Positions 8,318 to 17,606 of a DNA stretch of 64,000 nucleotides are shown one piece after another. Source of the stretch: Candidatus Gastranaerophilales bacterium. Lineage in GTDB: Bacteria > Cyanobacteriota > Vampirovibrionia > Gastranaerophilales > Gastranaerophilaceae. A program made the position numbers and the translations under genes. The notes beneath the pieces were generated by a model, which saw only the letters and a program-made list of their open reading frames with translations, made no database searches and had not been told where the DNA came from. Numbering within the stretch: the stretch's first letter is position 1; each line of letters begins with the position of its first letter. The DNA lies in assembly GCA_944326555.1 (NCBI GenBank), contig CALVEK010000006.1:29602-93601 (forward strand), given 5' to 3'.

Positions 8318-8827
8318 TTAACCAATTACAGGCGCAACATAAGTTCTTGCACCGAGCTCTTGATCAATTAACAAAAGGGCGTGTTTGTCATCGCCAATTA
8401 ATCTCAATTTTGCACAAATATCAGAGCAATTTTCTTCTTCTTCAACTTGTTCTTTTATGTACCATTGCAAGAAAGAAACAGCAGCTCTGTCTTTTTCTTG
8501 TTCTGCAACATCAACCAACTCGTTTATTAATTTAGTAACAAGTTGCTCATGTTTGTAAACAGCTTCAAAGCAATCCAATGCACATTTCCATTGGTTTTCC
8601 GGTTTATCAATTGCACTTACGGTAACACTTCCGCCTCTTGATAAAACATAGTCAAAAAGTCCCATAGCATGTGCATTTTCTTCTTGAACTTGAACTCTCA
8701 TCCAATTTGCAAAGCCCTTAAGTCCGATTTCTTCAAAATAAGCAACCATTGAAAGGTACAAATTTGAAGAGAACATCTCATGTTTCAACTGTGTATTGAA
8801 TGCTTCGTTCATTTTTTCACTAATCAT
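8318..8827 (-). CDS. ftnA: Ferritin (24-mer type iron storage protein)
   Basis: 169 residues, usual bacterial ferritin length. Ferroxidase ligands are visible: Glu in LKHEMFSSNLYLSM, the Tyr one helix turn on, the pair in VQVQEENAHAM (Glu and His), and the C-helix/D-helix EQEKDRAAVSFLQWYIKEQV with the QW.xxEQ.EEE signature (KEQVEEEENCSDI). No heme methionine typical of bacterioferritin. It oxidises and stores Fe(II) in the cytoplasm. It lies 20 bases downstream of desulfoferrodoxin on the same strand, a common pairing in anaerobes that couples superoxide removal with iron sequestration. Confidence 0.93.
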   Translation of the reverse strand: MISEKMNEAFNTQLKHEMFSSNLYLSMVAYFEEIGLKGFANWMRVQVQEENAHAMGLFDYVLSRGGSVTVSAIDKPENQWKCALDCFEAVYKHEQLVTKLINELVDVAEQEKDRAAVSFLQWYIKEQVEEEENCSDICAKLRLIGDDKHALLLIDQELGARTYVAPVIG

Positions 8828-8847
8828 CTTAACTACTCCTAATCTTT

Positions 8848-9255
8848 TTACTCTTCCGAATCTTCTTCAGAAGTCCACAATCCGTGGATATTACAAAACT
8901 CTCTTGCGATGATACCATCATCACAATTACATTTTAATTTTAGCACAGGTTCTTCATGCGGGAACAAATATTTTCTTTTTACATATCTTTTATCAGGAGA
9001 AGTTGCCTCTATGAAAGCAATATAATGACTTTGTTCCATCGGATGAGGAACGCTTCCTACCTTGATATCAAAGCCGGAATCTGTAGTATGAATTACAGGT
9101 ACATGTTTTTCTCCCATCATCTCTTCGGATTTGTTTTTTGGTTTTAAATGTTCCATTGGCTGCCCGCAACAGACAAGCTCACCATCTCCTGAAAAGACTA
9201 CCTCTACAAAATTTCCACATACATTACATCTATAAAACTCTAATTGTTCTGTCAT
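8848..9255 (-). CDS. dfx: Desulfoferrodoxin (superoxide reductase)
   Basis: 135 residues. The N-terminal desulforedoxin domain has YRCNVCGNFVEVV and LVCCGQPM, giving the four cysteines of the FeCys4 centre. The C-terminal neelaredoxin domain has the iron-binding histidines and cysteine of the active site: EKHVPVI, HPMEQSHYIAF and REFCNIHGLW. It reduces superoxide to hydrogen peroxide without releasing oxygen, using rubredoxin-type donors; rubrerythrin (17008-17589) can then remove the peroxide. It is first gene of a two-gene unit with ferritin. A TATAAT at 9297-9302 on the minus strand is a plausible -10. The domain order is class I. Confidence 0.95.
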   Translation of the reverse strand: MTEQLEFYRCNVCGNFVEVVFSGDGELVCCGQPMEHLKPKNKSEEMMGEKHVPVIHTTDSGFDIKVGSVPHPMEQSHYIAFIEATSPDKRYVKRKYLFPHEEPVLKLKCNCDDGIIAREFCNIHGLWTSEEDSEE

Positions 9256-9394
9256 AATAACCCCCTCTGTTTTTTTAATATAAACTTAAGACACTTATTA
9301 TAATGTAGTAATTCAAAGTTTTTATTCCCTGTTTGTATAAAAATGTGATATATTAATCAGTACAAATTGCGGTTGTTAATATAGGTAAAAAATC

Positions 9395-9970
9395 ATGACA
9401 AAGAAAAAAGCATTAATATATCTGATTATTTTTATAGTAGCAGTTATGGCTGCACAGTTGTGGAAAAACGAATTAAAGAAAAACCCTGCAGAAAAATTCA
9501 ACGCAATGTGCAATAACGTACTTGCTCCATCATGCCAAGTTTATCTGAATAAAATTACAAAAGAGAAAAAATACAAAGAAGCAGTAGAAATACAACAGGA
9601 AAGAATTCGCCAAAATAAACAGGTACTTGGAATATACAAACTAAAAACAAGTAATAAACTTTTGTTGTTCAAAAAGACAGAAGAAGTTAATAAAGAGCTT
9701 ATGGCTTGTATAAACACCTCAAAATGCAAAAAAGACTATTTTCTTATAAAAGTATCGGATGATACAATTAGGGATATAGTTTTAGACTCTCTTATCATAT
9801 CCGAAATCCAGCAAAAAGAGCTTAATGACAACAAAGCTGCATTAAAAACAATAAAACAGGCAAAATATATCGTTAAAACAAACAGATTTTTCTATGCACG
9901 TAAAGAAGCTCTAAAAGAAATAAACAAACAAATTGAAGAGCTAAAAACAGATAAGCAAAAAGCCAAGTAA
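9395..9970 (+). CDS. Membrane-anchored hypothetical protein
   Basis: 191 residues. One N-terminal hydrophobic helix (ALIYLIIFIVAVMAAQLW, residues ~6-23) acts as an uncleaved anchor or signal; the rest is a lysine-rich alpha-helical domain with TPR-like helical pairs (YKEAVEIQQERIRQNKQVLG; KAALKTIKQAKYIVK). Three or four cysteines occur (MCNNVLAPSCQ, ACINTSKCKK) and could form periplasmic disulfides. It is convergent with the dehydrogenase gene, with only a 1-base gap. I do not recognise the family. Confidence 0.55.
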   Translation: MTKKKALIYLIIFIVAVMAAQLWKNELKKNPAEKFNAMCNNVLAPSCQVYLNKITKEKKYKEAVEIQQERIRQNKQVLGIYKLKTSNKLLLFKKTEEVNKELMACINTSKCKKDYFLIKVSDDTIRDIVLDSLIISEIQQKELNDNKAALKTIKQAKYIVKTNRFFYARKEALKEINKQIEELKTDKQKAK

Positions 9971-9971
9971 A

Positions 9972-10907
9972 CTAACAAAAAGCAGCTTCTTTTATTGCAG
10001 CAATCATACTGGACTCATCAGCGACACCTTTGCCGGCAATGTCATAGGCAGTACCATGGGCAGGAGATGTCCTTATAACGCTCAGTCCTACGGTCATATT
10101 AACAGTGGATTCCATAGCCAGAGACTTGATAGGTATAAGACCTTGATCATGATAACAAGCACAATAGCAGTCATAAGGTTGTACATTGTTGTTTAAATAC
10201 GCCTTTGCGGCTTTTGCAAATAACGTATCAGCAGGCATAGGCTTTGAAACATTAATGCCTCGTTTTTTTAATTCATCAACGGCAGGAGCAAATGCATCAA
10301 TCTCTTCCGTTCCAAGAATCCCGTTTTCACCTGCATGAGGATTAAGTGAACATAACGCAATCTTGGGTGATTTTATGCCAAAATTTTTTCTTAAAACACA
10401 ATCGATTCTCGATACTTTTTCTAACAAAAGCTCTTTTGTAATTTTTACATCTTTTAAAGGGATATGCCTTGTAAGCAAAAGCACTCTAAAAGCCCCTGAA
10501 ACAAAAAGCATTTCGGCTTTTTCACCTTTTGAAAAATCAGCAAGATTTTTCTCAATAACCTCAGTTTGCCCTGAAAAAAAATGCCCCGCCAGATGCATAG
10601 CATTTTTTGAAACAGGTGCAGTAACAATTGCAGATATTTCTTGTTTTTTTGCCATCTCACAGGCTTTAATCAAACAGTTGTAAGAAAACTCACCTGCTTG
10701 CGCAGTTTCATTACCAACAGAAAACCAACTGTCTAAAAAAGGAATTTCTTCTATCTTGTAATTTTTCTCTAAGCCGCTAAACAAGTGTTTAGAGCCAATT
10801 AAAACGACATCTTCTTCAGGCAAATTTAGCTTATTTAAGGCCTTAACAATTATTTCAGAACCTATTCCGTTAAAATCACCTGCTGTTATTGCAATTTTTT
10901 TATTCAT
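9972..10907 (-). CDS. pdxA2: PdxA-family 4-phospho-threonate/erythronate dehydrogenase
   Basis: About 311 residues from the ATG at 10905-10907; an upstream TTG three codons earlier is less likely. PdxA signatures: KIAITAGDFNGIGSEI (usual GDPxGIGPE), SLNPHAGENG, HDQGLIPIKSLAMESTVNMT with the metal-binding His/Asp, and IRTSPAHGTAYDIAGKG. The classic reaction is oxidation of 4-phosphohydroxythreonine in vitamin B6 synthesis. Here the gene overlaps the 3' end of a DUF1537 kinase by 8 bases, the arrangement known for D-threonate/D-erythronate catabolism, where the PdxA2 enzyme oxidises and decarboxylates the 4-phosphosugar acid. So a catabolic role is more likely than B6 synthesis, but B6 synthesis cannot be excluded from sequence. 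Confidence 0.85.
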   Translation of the reverse strand: MNKKIAITAGDFNGIGSEIIVKALNKLNLPEEDVVLIGSKHLFSGLEKNYKIEEIPFLDSWFSVGNETAQAGEFSYNCLIKACEMAKKQEISAIVTAPVSKNAMHLAGHFFSGQTEVIEKNLADFSKGEKAEMLFVSGAFRVLLLTRHIPLKDVKITKELLLEKVSRIDCVLRKNFGIKSPKIALCSLNPHAGENGILGTEEIDAFAPAVDELKKRGINVSKPMPADTLFAKAAKAYLNNNVQPYDCYCACYHDQGLIPIKSLAMESTVNMTVGLSVIRTSPAHGTAYDIAGKGVADESSMIAAIKEAAFC

Positions 10908-12204
10908 GTTGCTCAAAGTATTTTATTATATCTATCAATGTATTGGAGTTACCCAAATTACCTGACTTTGTAACAATCCACTGTGCCTTAGAATCAAGGC
11001 AAAGCGGTATAGCAGGACAAATGGCATCTATAATCTGCAAATTGTTACTGTTGATAGCACTGCAACACTTAAAAGAAGTTTCTCCACCTACAGTAATTAA
11101 AATTGCATCCCTGTTAAAAAGAACTCTCTTTGTTAAAGTTGCAAGATAATCACCAATTTTTGAGATAAACTGATGCTTTGACAATTCATTTTCAAAAAGT
11201 ATCTGAGAAATTATTTTTGAATCAACAGTCAGATTTGAAGTATGAACGACAACGACATTATCCTTTACAAGATTTTCCGAAACACGGGTAATAATGTCCT
11301 CATTAACCCCCTCAAGAATATCCTCCATCTTTAAATTAATAAAGTAAGTATTTTCAATATCGTCATCATCTTGCAATTTTTGAATTTGAGAAGCAGTAAT
11401 TTGAGTTGCACTACCTGAAACAATCAATTTTGGCATAGCAGGAATTGTTTTTTCCTGTTGATGATTTTCCATTTCAGGAAGCCAAATATTACCAAGCACC
11501 TGAGCGCAACCAGCAGAACCGCAGGGAAGAATTTTGTAACTGCTTTTTTCCATAGCCAACACAACTTGTTCTATGTCGGTTATAGACATCGCATCAACTA
11601 CGATTAACTTGACTCCTTTTTCGATAAGCTCATTAATTTTCTTCAATATCGGACCTGCACCCTTAATAACAGTTCTTAATTCAATCAAATCAACAAGTTC
11701 ATCTTGCTCATTCTTTAATTCGGAGCGCAAAACAGTAGGTATATGAGACTCATAAATCGGAAATCTCGGATCTCTTGCATACTCTGTTCTTTCGATAGGT
11801 ATACCTTTTAAAAGATGATACCCGCCGATTGTAGTTCTGCCCTCTTGAGGAAATGCTGGAATAATAACTGCAGCATCCCATTCCAAAGCATCGAGCATTG
11901 CAAGCGCCTCTACAGCAATATGCCCTCTAATTGTTGAATCCATTTTTTTGTAAAAATACTCAACGTTAAAATTTTCCAGCAAGACTTTTGTTGCCTGTTT
12001 AACCTTTTCATAAGCAGTAGGTGCATCAGTATTTCTTGTTTCTGTAGGAATAGCCCAAACCTGAGTATTTGCTTTATTTTCAGGCAAAATAGACGGATCC
12101 AAAACTATCTGAGTATTAGCACCTCTCAAATGGAACTGCAACGCTGTATCATCCGCTCCGGTTAAATCATCAGCAACTAATCCTATATTATTTGATATAA
12201 ACAT
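10900..12204 (-). CDS. Four-carbon acid sugar kinase (DUF1537 family)
   Basis: 434 residues, normal family length (~420-440). N-terminal substrate domain: IGLVADDLTGADDTALQF, the hallmark DDLTGA motif, and FYKKMDSTIRGHIAVEA (KxDStlRG). Middle PAFPQEGRTTIGGYHLLKG. The C-terminal nucleotide domain contains LIVSGSATQITASQIQKL and ILITVGGETSFKCC (the GGdTa motif variant). It phosphorylates threonate, erythronate or a related C4 acid at O4, feeding the overlapping PdxA2 dehydrogenase; the product would be dihydroxyacetone phosphate. No cognate transporter or isomerase is adjacent, so the precise substrate is open. Confidence 0.88.
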   Translation of the reverse strand: MFISNNIGLVADDLTGADDTALQFHLRGANTQIVLDPSILPENKANTQVWAIPTETRNTDAPTAYEKVKQATKVLLENFNVEYFYKKMDSTIRGHIAVEALAMLDALEWDAAVIIPAFPQEGRTTIGGYHLLKGIPIERTEYARDPRFPIYESHIPTVLRSELKNEQDELVDLIELRTVIKGAGPILKKINELIEKGVKLIVVDAMSITDIEQVVLAMEKSSYKILPCGSAGCAQVLGNIWLPEMENHQQEKTIPAMPKLIVSGSATQITASQIQKLQDDDDIENTYFINLKMEDILEGVNEDIITRVSENLVKDNVVVVHTSNLTVDSKIISQILFENELSKHQFISKIGDYLATLTKRVLFNRDAILITVGGETSFKCCSAINSNNLQIIDAICPAIPLCLDSKAQWIVTKSGNLGNSNTLIDIIKYFEQHE

Positions 12205-12273
12205 TCTAAATGCAAAAGCCTCAACTTTCCGATATATTTTCTTTGGTATAAAAGCAAATTTAACAAAAAATAT

Positions 12274-12606
12274 CTATGCTTGCTCTGCTCTTGCAGCAGA
12301 CAACAATCTGAGATTTGATGCTCTTACAAAGAACCTTTCCCTTTGAGCTCCGGAAGCATCTGACCATTTGCTTGAAGCCAATTTACCGTCAATAGCAACC
12401 AACTTACCTTTTTTTACATATTCACCTGCAACTTCTGCAAGTTTATCCCACAACTCTATATTAAACCAGTCAGTAACTTCGGATTTTGTTTTTGTATCCC
12501 ATCTGCTAACAGCTACAGAAAATGTTGTTTTAACTTTTCCTGATTCAAAATATTTCATCTCAGGATCTTGTCCTGCTCTTCCTACTATTACTACTGAATT
12601 TATCAT
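12274..12606 (-). CDS. ssb: Single-stranded DNA-binding protein
   Basis: 110 residues from ATG 12604-12606, supported by AAGGAAGA a few bases upstream; a 13-codon upstream extension lacks support. OB-fold signatures: NSVVIVGRAGQDPEMKYFES, FSVAVSRWDTKT, DWFNIELWDKLAEVAGEYV and KKGKLVAIDGKL. It lacks the long disordered tail and the acidic DDxPF-type C-terminus of housekeeping Ssb, ending at AARAEQA. That is like short cyanobacterial Ssb proteins or an accessory paralogue. It is monocistronic, 67 bases after the kinase start. Confidence 0.9.
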   Translation of the reverse strand: MINSVVIVGRAGQDPEMKYFESGKVKTTFSVAVSRWDTKTKSEVTDWFNIELWDKLAEVAGEYVKKGKLVAIDGKLASSKWSDASGAQRERFFVRASNLRLLSAARAEQA

Positions 12607-12813
12607 TATTCTTCCTTTTTTGATGTTTTGATTAACTACATGCAATTATAGTTTAAAAACGCAAATCTGACCAATTTAACAAAATAATTGTAAAGATTAT
12701 ACACAGAGAAATTCAAAATTCTATAACTACATAATAAAGATGAGTTACTTTTTTAAATTAGAGCATTATAATAAAATAATAATCGAAAATTGTAACCAAA
12801 CGGGAATTCCTTA

Positions 12814-15800
12814 ATGAACTGCCCCAGATGCAAAGAAGAAATAACAGAAAAAGATTTAATATGTCCGCATTGTAAAAAGGTGCTAAAGCTGGTGTGTCCG
12901 ATTTGCGGAAATATTACAAAAAAGCCTGTTTGCGAAAAATGCGGTTCCGTTATACTAAACAAGTGCTACAAATGCGGACGCCTCAATACAACCAATGGAG
13001 AAAACTGTCCGCGATGCGGTATGAATATCAATGCCAGTATCGGACTTAGAGAATCTCTTATTGAAGAATTCGCTGTATTGTCTATAGAAATAACGAATTT
13101 TGATGAAATAAAAACCGCTCTTAAAAGTGAAAAACTTATAGACAGATTTAAAAACAATTTATACACACTTATCAAAAGAACAGCTCTGCAAAAAAAACTC
13201 AGAGTTCAATTTATTGACGACACTTTTATTATTCGTTTTTGTAAGGATTACAGTTTTGTAGAATCTTGTCAATCTGCTCTTGATTTTGCAATATATGTCG
13301 CCCAAACAATGACAGAAATTAACCAAAAACTTTTTGATGCAAAAGGTGTTGCACTAAGAACGCAAATGTCCGTTCAAAAACGAGATGTATACTCAAAACC
13401 ATCTGAGTACAAATCAGGTATAAACATAAATGTTGTATACTCATCAAGCGCACAATCTCATCTTTTTAACAACATTGAAGTTATTGTAGATTCTTATATT
13501 TACCAAGTAACTAAAATAAAATATCCTTATCAGTCTTTGAGTGCTGTTTATATAAAAGACAGGATGGTAATGTTCTTTGAACTGATTTTACACAAGATAA
13601 TCAAATTGGAAAAAGAAAAAGAACTTGAATCAACAGTAATAAAACTACCGCAAAATATAGATTATGAACCGGAAGAAGATATTGATGATGAAAAATTAAT
13701 TAATTTTTCAGGACTAAACTGTACTTTTGTAAAAGCAAAAAATGAAACACTTTTAAGTGAAATAGAAAAAATAAAAGAGAACACTCAACAAAACCCAATT
13801 ATCTCTGTCAAAGGAAATAGCCGCAGCGGAAAGCTGGCACTTGTCGCAACAGAAGAAATTCAAAAAATATATGAAGACAGTAAAGTCGTCAGATTTACTT
13901 GCCCTATAAAAAATCCTTACACACCATACGGTTTGATAAAACAAATGCTTCTGGCATATAAAAATATGCCTGAGATATCTGTATTAACAAATCAGGATGA
14001 GTATTTTTTGGATGCAATTACGCAAGACAGAAATATTCAAAACCTGCTTAACATGCAAATAAAAACACAAATACATCCGGAAGATTTAAAATATACGTAT
14101 TTTGAATCATTTGTTAATTTCATTACAGGTATCCCGTTCAAAACATTATTTGTAATAGAAGATTTTGAAAATGCAGATGAAAGCTCTATCGAAATAATCA
14201 AATATTTGGTAGAAAACAAAAAACTTGGAAATATTGGATTCCTCATATCTTGTAATGAAAACTACTCTCTGCACAGACATATTTACAAGTTGATGACATC
14301 CAATAATTATTACGAAATAGAGCTTAGACCATCTTCAAATAAGACTATAGTTAAAGAAAATATTCAAAAACTAAAAGATATAAAAGATTCTTTCTTTATC
14401 GAAAAAGTTCTTGAAAATACAAAAGGCTCGGCATTCTACTTTAACCAAGCCATAGAATACCTTATCGATGACAAAATCATTGAACTAAAAAAAGAAAATG
14501 GCAAAGAACTTTATGAAATTGTTAAAGACAGAATGATAGTAATACCCAAAGATTTGGATGAACTTGTTCAAAAGAGAATACTTCACCTGCAAAATATAGA
14601 AAATGCTCTTGAATTATTCGGCAGCTTACTCCTTATCGGAGAAAAAATTCCTGTATCTATAGCACATAATATGGGAATAAAAGATGATTTTAAACTGTTA
14701 AAATATCTTGAAAAAGAGAAATTAATAGAAATCCAACAAGATAAAGATATAGTAATCAAAAATTACAACCTGTATAAAGCAAACTTTATCAAAGCATCAG
14801 ATAAAGAAAAATTGCAAGAAATTGCTGATTTCGTATTAAACAAAGTATTTATCTTTGTAAATCCTGTAAACAACAATAAAGCTGAAGTTTTAGAACTTGC
14901 ACAGTACAAAAAAGATGCGTTTGCACAGTGGCATTCTCTGGCAATAATATCAAGCCAGACAGGAGATTTTTGTGCATATCTCAACTGCACAAACAAATTC
15001 CTATCACTTGTAGATAATGTACTGGATCCTGAAACAGACAGAACCGTTGAACAGGTAAAAATGGAAGTTTATGCAGAGCTTGCATCAATGTTGTACAAAT
15101 ATTATCCCGATAAAATAATCAATTTCCTTGAAATGCTTCTGACAAATTTGGAAAGACAAAACGATGACCAAAAAATAAAAGAAGTTGCAAACAAACTTGT
15201 CCAAAGTTGCCTGATTAGCGGTAGCTACAACAACGCTCTGGAATACATAGGCAAAATAATATCAAGAACCCAAAGAAGCACCTTTAATCCTAATGACAAA
15301 GACTTCAATCTTAATTATTTCTTGGTAAACCTTGTTACATTGGAAATATACTTTAATCTTGGACGATTAAACGAATGTATAGAACTTGGCGATGAACTGT
15401 TTAAATATATAGAACTAAAACCGCTTGTAGAAAATGTTCTGCCTGAAGGATTTTCAAAAAAACAATTTGAAGATGCACTTTTGGATGCGCTATTCTTTAT
15501 AAACGCATCAAGAATAATTCAGCTAACACCTGACAGAAAAGAAAAAATTGAAGAACTGATTCCAAAACTTCCATACCCCTACAAGTGTTTTGAACTTTTG
15601 AATTTAGTAAATGATTTCTTTGAAGGTAAAGACATAATCCCTCAAATGAAACAAATTGCACAAGAAGGGTTAAACGACAAATACTCTACAATATTATTCC
15701 CGATACTACAGGGACTAATTTCTCTAAAATATCAGGATTGGAACAATGTTGGAAATTACATATACAACGCAAAAATCAAAGCAGCAGAACTACACCTGCA

Positions 15801-16311
15801 TCAGATAGAATATTTCTGCGATTTGATGATAGGTTTTGCATATCAAAATCTTGGTAACAACAAAAAAGCAAAACAGATTTTTTACAATATTTTAGATTTG
15901 TCCTCTGAAAAAGGTCTAAAAAATCTTGAATACATGAGTTGGTATATGATTGCAAGACTCGAATTCATTGAAAAATCTATAGATACTGCGGTTGGAATTC
16001 TTGACAACTCAATGATAAAAATGGAAAAAGATGCAAATGTATCAGATATATTTCTGATGAAAATAAAAGAACTCTACGCACAAATAATACTTTCTACCAA
16101 CGCATCAAGAATTGAACAATGTGTATTCTGTGCAGAACAAGCATTTGAAATGGCAAAAAGAACAAAAACATACATATATCTTCCACAAATGGCAGATATG
16201 CTGATGTTTATGTACAACAATTTAGCTCAATTGCCTCAATCAAAAGAGAATCAAATTATTATTCAGCAAAAAATTGAACAAATTAGCAGAACAATGGCAG
16301 AAATATTCTAA
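12814..16311 (+). CDS. Zinc-ribbon / cyclase-like / STAND-type ATPase / TPR signalling protein
   Basis: 1165 residues. Residues 1-75 carry five CxxC knuckles (CPRCKEE, CPHCKK, CPICGN, CEKCGS, CYKCGR, CPRCGM), a double zinc ribbon. Residues ~85-260 have the pattern of a class III nucleotidyl cyclase domain (FAVLSIEITNFDEIKTALKS) but the catalytic Asp positions are not kept. Residues ~315-560 resemble a STAND/AAA_16 ATPase: ISVKGNSRSGKLALVATEEI is a Walker A lacking the Ser/Thr after Lys, and TLFVIEDFENADESS is a Walker B. The remainder is a long helical, TPR-like C-terminus. The architecture is like large cyclase-ATPase regulators of Cyanobacteria and Myxobacteria. It is preceded by a TATAAT at 12767-12772. 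Confidence 0.7.
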   Translation: MNCPRCKEEITEKDLICPHCKKVLKLVCPICGNITKKPVCEKCGSVILNKCYKCGRLNTTNGENCPRCGMNINASIGLRESLIEEFAVLSIEITNFDEIKTALKSEKLIDRFKNNLYTLIKRTALQKKLRVQFIDDTFIIRFCKDYSFVESCQSALDFAIYVAQTMTEINQKLFDAKGVALRTQMSVQKRDVYSKPSEYKSGININVVYSSSAQSHLFNNIEVIVDSYIYQVTKIKYPYQSLSAVYIKDRMVMFFELILHKIIKLEKEKELESTVIKLPQNIDYEPEEDIDDEKLINFSGLNCTFVKAKNETLLSEIEKIKENTQQNPIISVKGNSRSGKLALVATEEIQKIYEDSKVVRFTCPIKNPYTPYGLIKQMLLAYKNMPEISVLTNQDEYFLDAITQDRNIQNLLNMQIKTQIHPEDLKYTYFESFVNFITGIPFKTLFVIEDFENADESSIEIIKYLVENKKLGNIGFLISCNENYSLHRHIYKLMTSNNYYEIELRPSSNKTIVKENIQKLKDIKDSFFIEKVLENTKGSAFYFNQAIEYLIDDKIIELKKENGKELYEIVKDRMIVIPKDLDELVQKRILHLQNIENALELFGSLLLIGEKIPVSIAHNMGIKDDFKLLKYLEKEKLIEIQQDKDIVIKNYNLYKANFIKASDKEKLQEIADFVLNKVFIFVNPVNNNKAEVLELAQYKKDAFAQWHSLAIISSQTGDFCAYLNCTNKFLSLVDNVLDPETDRTVEQVKMEVYAELASMLYKYYPDKIINFLEMLLTNLERQNDDQKIKEVANKLVQSCLISGSYNNALEYIGKIISRTQRSTFNPNDKDFNLNYFLVNLVTLEIYFNLGRLNECIELGDELFKYIELKPLVENVLPEGFSKKQFEDALLDALFFINASRIIQLTPDRKEKIEELIPKLPYPYKCFELLNLVNDFFEGKDIIPQMKQIAQEGLNDKYSTILFPILQGLISLKYQDWNNVGNYIYNAKIKAAELHLHQIEYFCDLMIGFAYQNLGNNKKAKQIFYNILDLSSEKGLKNLEYMSWYMIARLEFIEKSIDTAVGILDNSMIKMEKDANVSDIFLMKIKELYAQIILSTNASRIEQCVFCAEQAFEMAKRTKTYIYLPQMADMLMFMYNNLAQLPQSKENQIIIQQKIEQISRTMAEIF

Positions 16312-16338
16312 AAAAAGAAAGGCTGACAAAATAATAAA

Positions 16339-16905
16339 ATGAAAAAACTTATCTCGCTGCTAATATTATCACTAATAGTAATATTCAACTGCATCCCCGC
16401 ATTTTGCGAAGTTAAAACCGAAGAAAATAATTACCTGAAAATTGAACTGACACAAAAAAAACTTCACAGCAGGTTGGCAGAACAATTTGACGGACACGAA
16501 TACTGCGTTACAAACAAGTACAATGAACCTGTATCTATAGAAAAAATAACATTGTGGGATGATGCAAATGCAAAAGTAGCTTACCTTACAGTCAAAAAAG
16601 ACGGAAAAGAAGTTGCAAAAGAAACAATGAACACCGGACTAAAATGGGCATTACCCACACTATCACTCTCTGTCATTGCATCCGCCGTTACCGTTCCTTT
16701 TAAAGTTTGGAGCAACAAAATTGGTAATGAACAAGCAGAAAAAGAAGCAAACAAAATTGGTAAAAAAGACTTAAAACAAATAAATCTAAAACCCAAAGAG
16801 CAATTAAACTTCACAACACTTACAATAAAAAAACATTCTCCTATATTGATTCTAACATTTAAAAATCCTATTACAGAGGAAAATATGGAAATGCACTTAA
16901 AATAA
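16339..16905 (+). CDS. Secreted/membrane hypothetical protein, paralogue of 62474-63115
   Basis: 188 residues. Signal peptide MKKLISLLILSLIVIFNCIP with cleavage likely after AFC or CIPA; a beta-rich domain (YCVTNKYNEPVSIEKITLWD) is followed by a hydrophobic helix at ~100-118 (LPTLSLSVIASAVTVPF), a charged linker with KIGNEQAEKEANKIGKKD, and a final beta segment LKPKEQLNFTTLTIKK. The same order (signal peptide, beta, helix, Lys-rich linker, beta ending with an 'interaction force' strand) is seen in the protein at 62474. It is 27 bases after the big ATPase gene, so probably co-transcribed with it. Function unknown. Confidence 0.6.
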   Translation: MKKLISLLILSLIVIFNCIPAFCEVKTEENNYLKIELTQKKLHSRLAEQFDGHEYCVTNKYNEPVSIEKITLWDDANAKVAYLTVKKDGKEVAKETMNTGLKWALPTLSLSVIASAVTVPFKVWSNKIGNEQAEKEANKIGKKDLKQINLKPKEQLNFTTLTIKKHSPILILTFKNPITEENMEMHLK

Positions 16906-16930
16906 TTTTAACTGTTAGAAATAAATCGTA

Positions 16931-16965
16931 CGGCTTAGCTAGAGTAGCTAAGCCGAAATTTTATC
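16931..16965 (+). terminator. Rho-independent terminator
   Basis: 10-bp perfect stem cggcttagct / agctaagccg (16931-16940, 16946-16955), 5-base loop, followed by aaattttat. It ends the 12814-16905 transcription unit before rubrerythrin. Confidence 0.8.
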
Positions 16966-17007
16966 TTGTGTGGTTCAATAAACAAGACAGAAAAAAGGAG
17001 TACAAAA

Positions 17008-17589
17008 ATGAACTTTGAAGGGGACAACAATGAAGATTTCTCTTCTTACATCACAGGCGAGTTGGCAGGCACAAAAACTGAAAAAAACTTGCAAGATGCC
17101 TACAGTGGAGAATCAAAAGCAAGAAACAACTACACATATTTTGCTAAACAAGCAAGAAAAGACGGTTATGAACATATCGCCAAAATATTTGAAGAAACAG
17201 CAAACAACGAAAAAGAACACGGCAAAATTTGGTTTAAACTTCTAAATGGCGGTAAGGTATCAGATACACTAAAAAATCTCGAAACAGCCTCAGGTGCAGA
17301 AAGCTATGAATGGGAAGAAATGTACGCAAGATTTGCACAAGAAGCCAAAGAAGAAGGTTTTAACAAAATAGCTTATCTGTTTGAAACAATAAGAAGCATC
17401 GAAAAAATGCACATGACAAGATATAACAAACTTATCCAAGAACTAAAAAGCAATACAGTCTTTAAAAAAGAGACAAATGTTCTTTGGGAATGTTCAAAAT
17501 GCGGTTACAGATTTGATGGAGAAGAAGCACCAAAGCTATGCCCGTTTTGCAAAAATCCACAAAAAGAGTTTTTTGTAGCTAATACATAA
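17008..17589 (+). CDS. rbr: Rubrerythrin
   Basis: 193 residues from ATG 17008, chosen for AAAGGAG at 16995-17000; 14 further upstream codons are open but unsupported. The N-terminal ferritin-like diiron domain has YSGESKARNNYTYFAKQA, IFEETANNEKEHGKIWF (ExxH) and LFETIRSIEKMHMTRY (ExxH). The C-terminal rubredoxin domain has WECSKCGYRFDGEEAP and LCPFCKNPQKEFF, giving the FeCys4 site. It is an NADH-linked (through rubredoxin) peroxide reductase in anaerobes, completing the pathway begun by desulfoferrodoxin. It is isolated by a terminator upstream and a convergent gene 17 bases downstream. Confidence 0.95.
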   Translation: MNFEGDNNEDFSSYITGELAGTKTEKNLQDAYSGESKARNNYTYFAKQARKDGYEHIAKIFEETANNEKEHGKIWFKLLNGGKVSDTLKNLETASGAESYEWEEMYARFAQEAKEEGFNKIAYLFETIRSIEKMHMTRYNKLIQELKSNTVFKKETNVLWECSKCGYRFDGEEAPKLCPFCKNPQKEFFVANT

Positions 17590-17606
17590 AAACAAAAACA
17601 AGAAAA

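Noticed and set aside
12368..12631. Plus-strand ORF opposite ssb
   Set aside because: Antisense to a clear OB-fold gene; coding signal belongs to ssb.
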